Shown one piece after another: positions 9,999-19,371 of a stretch of DNA of 64,000 bases (position 1 is its first letter; each line of letters opens with the position of its first letter). Under the pieces are notes generated by a model. That model ran no database searches and was not told the DNA's origin. It saw nothing but the letters and a program-made list of their open reading frames with translations. A program made the position numbers and the translations under genes. Source of the DNA: Phycomyces nitens (Eukaryota; Mucoromycota; Mucoromycetes; Mucorales; Phycomycetaceae); contig JAHRBC010000006.1 of assembly GCA_022702545.1 (NCBI GenBank), positions 868,001 to 932,000 on the forward strand, read 5' to 3'.

Positions 9999-11954
9999 CT
10001 AGTTCAATGTTTTGTACAAAGTTTCTCCAAATGATAAATCGTGACAAAAAGAATCGTCAATAATATATTTAGCTGCATAGAGGCATTTAAGTATGGCACA
10101 GCCACGGTAAAGATCTTTTTTCCATTCCTTCTTTGATCCAGATCTGTTGCCATGGCATCTTGATGCTCTCTTTTCTTCATACTCTTTGTATTGAAAACTG
10201 GATAAATAGTTCTGTACGTATTTGCCTTCTTGCGCTGTTAATTTCCACATGATACAACTCCATCCAATATTGCCGCCATACTCATGTACGGCATAGTACC
10301 AATCTGTCTTTGTGTTTTGGCTTGAATCATATTTTTCTGGAAGATCTCCATCAAATACTATAGAGGGTGTACGCAACTGACGTATTGAAAGCATCTTCCA
10401 TTTACTAGACTTCTTTTCTCTAGGTGGCGTTTTGATATTTGTCTGGTATAAAGTAAAAATAGCAAAATTATTTTCTGGGTCTCCATCATAATAAAAATCA
10501 AAATTGATCGATATTTTGAACCGGACATTGTTTAATCGAAGGCTTATAAACGATGTTTTTGACATATCAACACAGAGAGTTCCAGTTTTATGGCATATTT
10601 GACCGCGTATACTCGTATTTAACAGCCACATGTAGCTCAATCGCGGGCATTGGACAGAGACAAAATTTAGTGTTTTTGCGGTAATTTCTGAATTGTAAAT
10701 CTCAAGAACTCGTAATCCGTGTGGTTTTGAACGTGTTGGTGCACTTGGGTCAATGCTAATCCATTCTGCGCACAGCTTTAATGCCTTTAAAGCAACACAG
10801 GAGTCCAGAATAGGGTTGAGCATGACTGAAGAATAATCGGATGAGATATGAAGATAGGCCAGACACGTATAGTGGTCAAGTGCCATTGCAGCCGTCAGTG
10901 TATTTTCTTTAGATTCCGCAAATTCGAAATATAGGGTCTCCAGTGTGTCTGTAAATGGTTCCACAGATGCCTTGATGATGGAGACTAGATTTATTTTGTT
11001 TATTCCACATCCAGTAAATGTGCAGCCAATATGTCCAAGTGATGTGTTGGACAGACCAAAATGATTCCAAATAGCAAGATATGTCAGTGCTGATCTAGAG
11101 TCAAGGGATGCTCGAAAGCTTTGTAGGTGTCTAAATGAATTTGGGATAACTAGGAAACTAGTTGATGCTATTTCAGATTGATATTCTTCCGTATTGTCAA
11201 TTTCACCAATAACCAATCCTTCGAGTGTACGTAGATTTGGATACTTTGCAGCAAAGTAGCACATCCACCTGTGCACTGTTTTTCGAGAATATATTTTCAA
11301 AAAAGTCAAACGGGTGGCAGGAACCGTAATATCCACCGTATTCATATCGTCAATGGTCAAGGGACAAAGATCTGTGTTGATTGATAGGTACTCTAGTTGG
11401 CATAGAGAACTGTGAAGTATTTCAAAGTCGTTTATCGTAAATTCCAGTAGATCTTGATCACAATCTAGTAAAAGAGTCAGCCTTGACAGGGATTGTAAAG
11501 AACACACTATATCCAGCACTATTTTTTCGGCTCTCGAGATGGTGCAGTCTACCAAGCCAAAGAAAAGTTCGTCTAGAGATCCCCATGATGACCAGTCTGC
11601 TGGCATTGCAAAACTACTTTGATCCAATAAATAGTTTACAATGCAAAGGTATCTCAACTTTGGGAATATTTGCTGGAGACTAAGAATCTGCTTGTCAGTA
11701 ACAGGAACGGCTCTTCTCAAGGTCAATGATTTTGTGTGGTAGATGTTCCTTTGGACACTTTCGTAGGCTTGCTCAGATGTCTTGCAAATAGAGTCTAATC
11801 CTGAACTGCTGGATATTCGCATCTCTTCCCACAATGATTCTTGAAAGGGCACCAGTAATCTTTTGTTAACTAAGGAGCACTGGATTTTGTCCTTGTTTGA
11901 AAGGAACTTTGCAATGTGAAAAAGGATATCGAATGGCAGGTGTGTTATAAGCAT
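9999..11954 (-). CDS. F-box/LRR-type protein, copy 3
   Basis: 651-aa single-exon copy, ATG at 11954. F-box at residues 6-45 unchanged. Its first 260 residues are almost the same as copy 2. Changes then concentrate in the repeat region: SFLVIPNSFRHLQSF, TYLAIWNHF, SSDYSSVMLNP, CAEWISIDP and NSEITAKTLN all differ from copy 1 or 2. The C-terminal third is conserved. Its 5' flank is the shortened spacer, so its promoter region differs from that of the other copies. Function inferred from the F-box family only. Confidence 0.87.
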   Translation of the reverse strand: MLITHLPFDILFHIAKFLSNKDKIQCSLVNKRLLVPFQESLWEEMRISSSSGLDSICKTSEQAYESVQRNIYHTKSLTLRRAVPVTDKQILSLQQIFPKLRYLCIVNYLLDQSSFAMPADWSSWGSLDELFFGLVDCTISRAEKIVLDIVCSLQSLSRLTLLLDCDQDLLEFTINDFEILHSSLCQLEYLSINTDLCPLTIDDMNTVDITVPATRLTFLKIYSRKTVHRWMCYFAAKYPNLRTLEGLVIGEIDNTEEYQSEIASTSFLVIPNSFRHLQSFRASLDSRSALTYLAIWNHFGLSNTSLGHIGCTFTGCGINKINLVSIIKASVEPFTDTLETLYFEFAESKENTLTAAMALDHYTCLAYLHISSDYSSVMLNPILDSCVALKALKLCAEWISIDPSAPTRSKPHGLRVLEIYNSEITAKTLNFVSVQCPRLSYMWLLNTSIRGQICHKTGTLCVDMSKTSFISLRLNNVRFKISINFDFYYDGDPENNFAIFTLYQTNIKTPPREKKSSKWKMLSIRQLRTPSIVFDGDLPEKYDSSQNTKTDWYYAVHEYGGNIGWSCIMWKLTAQEGKYVQNYLSSFQYKEYEEKRASRCHGNRSGSKKEWKKDLYRGCAILKCLYAAKYIIDDSFCHDLSFGETLYKTLN

Positions 11955-12032
11955 GGTAGAGATAAACGTCAAGCACAAAGACAAACCTTCAAAGGCTTTT
12001 AATAAATTTGGTTTTTATTCTTTTTTTTTGTG

Positions 12033-12329
12033 ATGAGGGTGTATTGCAAATCACGGGATGATGAGTGTCTGTCCTACCCACGCCACATTCATAACTCATT
12101 TCCAGGTCCAACAATAAACTACAGTCTTCTTTCCCACATCATATATCACTTTAACCGTACGCCCTATTATACAGAATTCTCGACAAAACTAGCACGGTAT
12201 CTCGGGTATACTTTTAGTTTATCCAACAGCAAAAAGTTTATCGAGAGCAAAGTCGATACATTATTACGGTTCTTAGCTCTTCTTGAGCACAAACTGCTTA
12301 CACAGGTCAGACCTTGTGGTAGAAGATAG
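12033..12329 (+). pseudogene. Plus-strand relic in the last spacer, here with an open frame
   Basis: This version of the spacer relic has an ATG at 12033 and reads through to a TAG at 12327-12329 (98 aa), because the internal TAA of the other copies is a sense codon here. The shared part again reads FPGPTINYSLL..., FSTKLARYLGYTF and ends VRPCGRR. The ATG lies in sequence joined on by the deletion that shortened this spacer, so it is probably not the original start. It could be a small active gene, but the family is unknown and the other copies are dead, so I treat it as a relic. Confidence 0.4.
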
Positions 12330-12422
12330 TTGTGTAATCTTGGAGACACACACACACGCAGTATAGTGGTCGACGCATCAGTTCGTCCGCTAGTCCGCTA
12401 GTCCACTAGTCCGCTTTGGTTG

Positions 12423-12902
12423 TTACTTTCTTTCTACACTAGTAGTGGTCCCATTCATCGGATTGTATTCATCCTTGAGTAGGTCTTGTATCCTAATCCG
12501 TTTACTTGCCACAGTGGCCTCTTCATCTTCCTTGATAGGTTGAGTCTCGATGTTTCTTTTGGCTAATAACTGGTTCAGGTGACTCTCTCAAGCCACCTTC
12601 AGCCACTTCTGTACCACCTTCTAGAGCCAGCATCGTCCCTTGAAGCCCATGGTTTTTATCTTTGGACATTTGAAGAAAGGATGTCTAGTGGGCGTTCAAA
12701 TACCTTGCATCGTTTACATGTCTTGCTACAGACAGACGCATCGTGTCTTTCGTCTTGACAGTTGTTCCATCCAGTTCGTTTTGGATGTGCTGTCAATTGT
12801 TCTGCAAGAAAGATAAGTAATTTGTCCATAAGGTCCACAAACTCTTTGATCCTTTCATCAGCTTTGACTATACCTTTGCTTTCTTTTCCGTGGTATATGA
12901 CG
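12423..12902 (-). pseudogene. Gag-like zinc-knuckle relic, last spacer
   Basis: Fourth copy of the relic. The start codon of the other copies is lost (ATG to ACG near 12,902) and the one-base deletion of spacer 1 is shared. The core again gives NNCQDERHDASVCSKTCKRCK and the end reads SVERK with a stop at 12423. It closes the array on the right. Confidence 0.52.
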
Positions 12903-13235
12903 TATTCGGACTCTACTAACTGTTTTTTTTACATACTTTTCAAAAGCCCAAGACTTTTGCAAATAATAAAGATAGCAAAAATCTGAGCCGCGTGTTGGAT
13001 AGCCATAGTATTGATTGATGTATCCCGCGGTTTTATTTTTTTAATTAAATAGCTTTAACAAAAAGATTATGTGTTTTAAAGATTTGATAGTAAGAGACGG
13101 TTACATAGCAACGATTATAATTATATTTTCTCTCTAGTATGTCAAATGTTAAATACCATTATTATTATTATTATTATTATTTTACCTATGGAGTTTTATC
13201 AAGCGAAATTGAAACAAATTCGAACAAGGTCGACA

Positions 13236-16180
13236 GTTAAATCTAACTACACTATACTGGTGTCGTATAGCTGCTAATCATCTACTGGAGATAGGCAAAT
13301 GCTACTTGATCTACTCGGGTGTCATATCATACATTCTTAAAAGAGATTTGACGAGCCCTTACTGTTAAACTATATAAAGAGACATAAAATAAACATAACA
13401 AAGCATTTAAGAAATTAAAGAATTATATCAAAACGCCTATAATGTCCTAATAAGACGGCGTTACTGACAAAGTGAACAAAAACTGCCAATTATCAGACAA
13501 GTAAAAGAATATACGAGAAATATTCAATCGAAAAAAAAAACATTACTTCTCAAAGCTGAAAAAATGTAGGCCAGTTATTCATATCCATTGTTAATTCTGT
13601 AAATACAAAAACCAATGGAACCGACTCATTCATATCATTTATCAATAAAGAAAAATCAAGTTAATACATAACCTTTTTAGACTAATAATAATTAATATTA
13701 TTCAATTAATCCAAACACATACATACACACACACTAGTTAACAATAACAAAATATGAATCTGATGAATATAAAATTCATTGGAGTATTCTCCATTGTGTC
13801 TTGGTTACATACTTTAAAAATGAGCAGAAACTTTGGCCGGAACATGCTTATGAATAAAAGGATACACCGTTTTCGAATAGTCCACTTTGTCAAGAGAACA
13901 TTCCTTTTGAATACAGAGCGAGTTTGCTAAGAAACGCTCGATTTTGTCAAGAGCTTTGTTTTCAAAGGAAAAAATAAAATAAAGTCAATTCAAGGCAAAC
14001 ACTACCAACTGGAAAGTTCAATCGGCATCAAGGTCGATCCTTTTACGCCTGCAGAGTGAGTCGGCTGCAATATACTTGGTCTCGTCATGAATCGATGTCT
14101 GGTCTTGATTAGTTCCTTTTGGATATCAGCAAATACTTTTATGCTAGTATATGGTCCAAATAAATAATTGGATAATTGAAACGAAACAAGACTACAGTAT
14201 TGTATCCATTGGCTCGCATGTATATGAAATATATATATATCTTGAATTCTCAAGCATTTGAATATGTTGTGAGTCCAAGTGTCAAATAGAATGATTCCGC
14301 TGTTGAGATCCAGAGATATTGGTACAATCCAACAGTTGACTGTTGCCCCTTTTTTAATTATAAAGTATATTTGGGATTTGTACCTTTTGGCAGAATATTC
14401 TTGATGTAAAAGACATTTACTGTTTCCTTGATCTTTTACCTACATTGGTCTTGTTGACTGTATTCTCATCAAATATATTCCATTTGTCCTGTTGTACAGA
14501 CAAAGTAGCTGTTATGGATTTTTTGTCTAGTTTAGCTGTACAGCAGTAGATTTATGCCCGTTTTTTTGAACAAACTGCTACAAAAAATATGTTTTTTGCA
14601 GTAGTTGGCTCTTTGGTATCAATCTTTTAGTTCTCTGGATACCTCAGAACCCTGTCCTTTTCCAACAAAAAAAAGCCACCCCATGTCTATTAGAGAAGGT
14701 TCATTGGGGCAAAAGAATTGAACGGAGGTCTACCGAGATTTGGAAATTATCTGAGCTTCTGATGACGATTAGTGGATATATCTTGTCCAAAGTGTGCTGA
14801 ACATGTCCAACTCCCATCTTTATAACAGGTACAAATCATTTTGGACCATTCAGGACAACCACCCACGGAACATTCCCCTTTGATTACAAAATACACCATT
14901 ATTGCCATCTTATCCCAGGTTCCATACAAAAAGGTTACCGGAATACTTTATTTGGCAAGTTGGAGTACAGACCTTGAAAGGTAAATGTCTCTAGATAGAA
15001 ACAGTCATTGTCTTGACAGTTGATTTTGACCCTTTTTATAAATCATAGTCTCACAGACATCTCTAAAATGGACTACAAGATCTTTCAAGCTGGGATGGTA
15101 TATCAGCCAAAAAAAAGAAAGAAAGAATGGGGGGTGTCCAGAGGGAAACTAGACAGATTTACACAAAATACAGCTTTGGGTCAGCGGGTATGGCTGGAGT
15201 TTCCAGGAAATCTCGGTCTTTTTTTTTTTTACAGTGATGGCTTTCCATGTCTAAAATTACGATATTCATCACTCGAGATCCATAGCTAGACCATTATAAA
15301 ATATCCTAGAGAGAGGATTGTCTTGTATTTGTTGTTTGTAGTTTATTGACCATGTTTATGGCTAGATAGACAAGACAAGGCTATATAGGCAAGTGGTTGA
15401 TAGGGCTTCAGGGCCAAATAAGACGATTCCAAGATGAACCTGTTTTGATTGACAGGTTTGTTTGGTTGGTTGGCTGGGTTACAGAGCAATGACAAGAGGT
15501 GCATTTTTTCTTCTTGTATAAGAATTGAAAGGTAAATAGAAAGTCTGGAAATATACATGTTAAATCTGTTTCAAAATACAGTTTTGCCACGAGGGAATCT
15601 ATTTGGAAAAGGATTGAGGAGAGAACAAAGGGTGTATCATCAAATATCAACTTGCACTGCAATTGCTATATAGAGAGTATAAATGATACTGATATTTTGA
15701 CTGGAATAAACGGGATAGTTTAAGCAAAAATATCGCAAAATGTATATGTTTGAAAGCTGAGGGGGTGGTGGCCAAAAATACTTGTTCCAAGCGAATTGCC
15801 ATACTATCAATTTTAGAGGACATTGGGTAGAGAAAGTGATGCAAAAATGTCATCTTTAGCAGTATGACAAATAGAGTGGGTGCACGGTAATGGAGGGTGA
15901 CTCGGCACGAGAGGGTTTTGAGAATGGCACGATAGCATAATACATTACAAGATTTATGCTGGATAGAGTAGAGACCAAAAAGTTTGCCACTGTCCTGTCG
16001 AGATGCGAGTGGCAATGGGGGTTTTAATCACCCTCCTAACACTCTCTTGATACTTCTGTTGTATTTTAGCCTTTTTCGTGTTCTCTTTATTCTTAACAAA
16101 CCTCACCCCCTTTTTAAATTCAAGCAATAAAAAAATAAAAAAGGGCCCTTGAAAATATCCTCTTCATTCACCTCATTATT
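13236..16180. other. Gene-free AT-rich stretch
   Basis: About 2.9 kb to the right of the F-box array. Short open frames exist on both strands (for example 14002-14253, 15020-15289, 15647-16015), but none shows a conserved motif, credible splicing or start context, and they overlap each other. I see no RNA gene and no terminal repeats here. Confidence 0.5.
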
Positions 16181-16183
16181 GGA

Positions 16184-17040
16184 ATGCAAAAAAGGCCGGA
16201 TTGTCCGTTGCTGGAATGTCACGTCCTAAAGATACAAAAGGTGAATCTACAGTATCAAACCACAGGACCAAGTCTGCTGGGGACCTGCCTCGCTCGGAAA
16301 GATCCGCGTTTCTCAATGGCAGATTTACGCGTCATTTGCAAAACATCGTCAGGAGCAATCGCCATCAAACATTAAAGGAGGTTATTGACATGCCCATCTC
16401 AAAAGTCACCATTATCAAGACCTTGCATAGTCTTGACTCCAACAGACATGACTGCGCGTCGAAAGTGGGCTCAAGCAAGAATGGAGTGGAATGAGGAATG
16501 GAAAAACCGTAATTTGGAGTGATGAGTCTCGGTTTTCCCCTCTTCAAGAGAAATGGAAAGACGCACGTGTGGAGAAAACCAGATGAGAAGTATCGTCCTG
16601 ACTGCCTCCAACCGAAGATCCAAGGAGATGGAGGATCGGTCATGGTGTGGGGCTGCATTTGGGCTGGAGGTGTTGGACCTCTTGTTATACTTGAGGGCAA
16701 TATGAATGCAAAAGTATACACTGAGGTCCTACAAGAGCACTTTAAGCCCTAATTTGACATGCTGCCACGTAAGGACAAGGCCGAGTACTGTTTCCAAGAA
16801 GACAACGCTACTCCCCACAAGGCAGCCATGTCAAAAAAATGCAAAGAAGATGTTGGGATCAATGTTCTTGAGTGGCCCTCAAAGAGTCCAGATTTGAGCC
16901 CCATTGCGAATATCTGGAGCCATCTCGACAACCTTGTGCGCTCAAGGGAACCTCAGCCAAGAACACTGGCAGAGTTGGAGGAGGCTCTGAAAGAGGAGTG
17001 GTAGAAGTGTGTGCATGAAGTACTGCATGAGTATGCATAA
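16184..17040 (+). pseudogene. Dead Tc1/mariner-type transposase
   Basis: Fragments in several frames add up to a Tc1-like transposase. A helix-turn-helix-like part lies at 16,201-16,440 (ISKVTIIKTLHSL), followed by RRKWAQARMEWNEEWK in a second frame and VIWSDESRF (first catalytic D) at about 16,515 in a third. MVWGCIWAGGVGPLVILEGN follows, then an in-frame TAA at 16,752, then FQEDNATPHKA (second D) and WPSKSPDLSPIANIW at 16,870-16,915. At least three frame changes and one stop break it. The third acidic residue expected in PIENIW is alanine here, 34 residues after the second D. I could not identify terminal inverted repeats around it. Confidence 0.85.
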
Positions 17041-17168
17041 CAGGCTACTGGATATCAAAAAGATACAAAGGTGGGCCTGTTTCATACTAAATAAATATTC
17101 ATTTTATTTTATCTTATAAAGAAACAAGATTATAAAGTGTTGATGGGTAAAAGATGTTTGTGTGGTGA

Positions 17169-18286
17169 TCAAGTAGAACGCCAGACTGGTGATCTTGTCT
17201 GCAAAGCTGGCTCATCAGGTAAGACAAGAAGTCCAGACTGGCTTTTTGGAGGCACAGAATCATAATCAGAATCAAAATCACGGTCGACGGGCGCAATCTT
17301 GTTGGAATACTTTGATGGCTTTTGGTTATTGAGAATGATGATATTGGGTTGAACTGGTGGCATGGCTTGGATTGGTTGAGGATGAACAGGAGTGTAGATG
17401 GGGTGCATCTCTGGTTGAAAGGGCTGGCCCATGTCCATGTCTTGAAAAAAGAGGTGCCCCTTTTTGACTGCGTATGAATATACGCACATTGCCCAATAAA
17501 GCTAAGTGATTAACCGTATGAGATACTGAAATGATATACTATGATATGATATGATATGATGTTCTTTAGATACTTGCATACAAGGTGGTCAGCATTATTG
17601 TCGACAGGATTCCAAACTTGAGCTCATTCTCCCAGGTCTTGCTGCAATTGTAGTAATCTGCGGCCTGGAAACCAAAGGATGTCGTCAGAGTCCCATTCAG
17701 GGCATTGTTTACTCCATTATCTAGTGGACCAGAAGAGCTAGAGATGCACCAGTCAATGTAACTTGGTTTGGTGGCGATAAATAGGATTGCATTGGCAATT
17801 GCGTCTCCTGCAACCATAAAGGTAGACACAAACACTGCACTAGAGGCAGTTCTGATTGCATGCCACCGATTCTACGCCATTAGATCCTTGTCTTGATGTC
17901 TTTTAACCTACCACATAGACTGCAAACAATAGGCCCAGACCAACACAGGATAAGATGAGATTTGCCACCCCAAAAACCAAAAGTGGTGCCTGAAGGAGAT
18001 ACGAATAGAATGCTTGAAAAAGAGAGTTAGATATTGATACGGTTGCTAGGATACCTACGACTCTTGTTTTGGAATGAAAGGACGGCAAAATACATTGATA
18101 GACCCTGCTTGGATATGCAGATTAGAAAAATGATCTCTACAGAACAATTGGACTTACGGCCCACACCAGCCCTGCGAACCCTGCGCCTGTCCTGAGATGA
18201 ATACAGCCGCAGCATTTGACAAGTGAGGGGTATCTGATATGCGCTTGTCGTTGAGGACGATAGCCTTCTAGAGGATAGACGTTCAT
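17169..18286 (-). CDS. Four-TM membrane protein with acidic proline-rich tail (unknown function)
   Basis: Five exons: 18158-18286, 18059-18104, 17912-18012, 17578-17871 and 17501-17169, giving 300 aa with all phases agreeing. Hydrophobic helices lie near residues 30-52, 61-92, 99-125 and 172-203. A Cys-rich KCCGCIHLRTG motif sits just before TM1, the loop between TM3 and TM4 is polar with potential N-glycosylation sites (NGT, NCS), and the tail (204-300) is proline-rich, then acidic (DRDFDSDYDS). The last intron (17502-17577) has a GC donor (GCAAGT) and an AG acceptor; it is the only junction that restores TM4. The start is 178 bp from the start of the divergent Nudix gene. I do not know the function. 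Confidence 0.75.
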
Positions 18287-18464
18287 GGTAAATAAAGAAA
18301 GTTGAATAGGAATACCAAGTTTATCATTATTATTATTTTTATTATTTATTATTTTGGTTAATTAAATAAAACAGGCAAAAGGTTGTTACTCTTTGTCCCT
18401 AAAAAGGCAGATATCCAACTTCTTTTTTTTTAATAATATCTTTTTGATCAAAACACATACCTCA

Positions 18465-19160
18465 ATGTCGCGTACACCTCTTTTGAACACCCAGACCCTT
18501 TCTCTATTCAGTCGTCGGTTGCTCAACTACCCCACCTACCGTCTAAAGTACCAGCCAAATGCCAAGAATGCGGCTGTCCTGTTGCCAATTTGCCACAATG
18601 AGCACAACCAGCCCAGCATTCTCTTTACGGTACGTAACCTGGAGATGAGAACACACAAAGGAGAAGTAAGGTAAAGTAAAGATGCAGACCTTTGTGGAGG
18701 GTACTGACTCTAATTCACCAGTTTCCCAGGTGGAAAACAAGGCAAGCCCTAACCAATGTTGGATTCATCATCTAACCTCTTTAAATCATCAGACCCAGCA
18801 GATGGTTCGGTTGAAGAGACAGCATTACGTGAAACAATGGAAGAGATTGGAATCGCACCCAAGGACATAGATATCCTCGGCCAATTCTCGTGTATTCCCA
18901 ACCAGTCGGGCTCACTGCGCGTACACCCCTTTGTTGGCTACGTGCGAAAACCAGTCAATGCTAGTCTCTTGAACTGTAATCCCGAGGAAGTAGCCAGGGC
19001 ATTTTGTTTACCCCTTGAATATCTCTTGGACCCCTCTGTGCGTGAATTGAGGCAGTTTAGAAACACTTCTCACAAGTACACTGTCTTTAAGCTGCCTGAG
19101 CCAATTGAATCCGAGACCGAGATCTGGGGAATGACCAGCTTTATCCTCGATGGCAAGTAA
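18465..19160 (+). CDS. Nudix hydrolase, CoA diphosphatase (NUDT7/NUDT8/PCD1) type
   Basis: Three exons: 18465-18670, a 20-nt microexon 18722-18741, and 18793-19160; 197 aa. Residues 53-73 match the CoA-pyrophosphatase signature next to the Nudix box (LFTVRNLEMRTHKGEVSFPGG), and the Nudix box continues as GGKQDPADGSVEET...LRETMEEIGI with the metal-binding REtmEE intact. The family splits CoA and its derivatives into 4'-phosphopantetheine and 3',5'-ADP. The N-terminus (SRTPLLNTQTLSLFSRRLLN) is Arg/Ser-rich without acidic residues, which suggests mitochondrial import (inference). The second intron (18742-18792) uses a GC donor (AAG|GCAAGC). An upstream TTG is not used as start. Confidence 0.87.
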
Positions 19161-19310
19161 CAAATCCAAACAAAAAGATGTTGTTGTAGTGATAGTAAAA
19201 TAACCCAAACCTCTTTTATATATTTTTATATAGGTGTGCTTCGAAAGATACTTCCTGAACATTACACTTAATCTACCATTTATTGTAAATCTAGAGTCAT
19301 TTAATAATCT

Positions 19311-19371
19311 TTTTATTTATTTATTCATTCATTTATTTATTCATTCATTTACTTATTTACTTATTTATTTG
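19311..19371. repeat. (TTTA/TTCA)n low-complexity run
   Basis: Tetranucleotide run of TTTA, TTCA and TTAC repeats. Its right end overlaps the stop codon of the minus-strand RasGEF gene at 19361-19363, so it forms the start of that gene's 3' region. Confidence 0.8.

Larger units (their letters stand above)
1..13235. repeat. Tandem array of ~3.72-kb units, each with an F-box/LRR gene and a decayed spacer
   Basis: The F-box start codons lie at 788, 4507, 8240 and 11954 on the minus strand, so the period is 3719, 3733 and 3714 bp. Each unit holds one F-box/LRR gene, then a spacer of about 1.7-1.8 kb with a lysine-rich GAAGAAGAGG-type repeat, a plus-strand coding relic, a minus-strand zinc-knuckle relic and an AT-rich tail. 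The first unit is cut by the window edge. The last spacer has lost the stretch between the F-box 5' end and the plus-strand relic, and its similarity to the others fades near 13,235, which marks the right edge of the array. Spacer sequence is almost identical between units, so duplication or homogenisation is recent. Confidence 0.93.

Noticed and set aside
14002..14253. 83-aa minus-strand frame in the gene-free stretch
   Set aside because: No motif, no splice partner and no conservation visible.
15020..16015. Several overlapping frames on both strands
   Set aside because: Short, mutually exclusive and without recognisable domains.
16020..17110. Terminal inverted repeats for the dead Tc1-like copy
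   Set aside because: I compared the flanks in both orientations and found no convincing pair; the ends may be lost.
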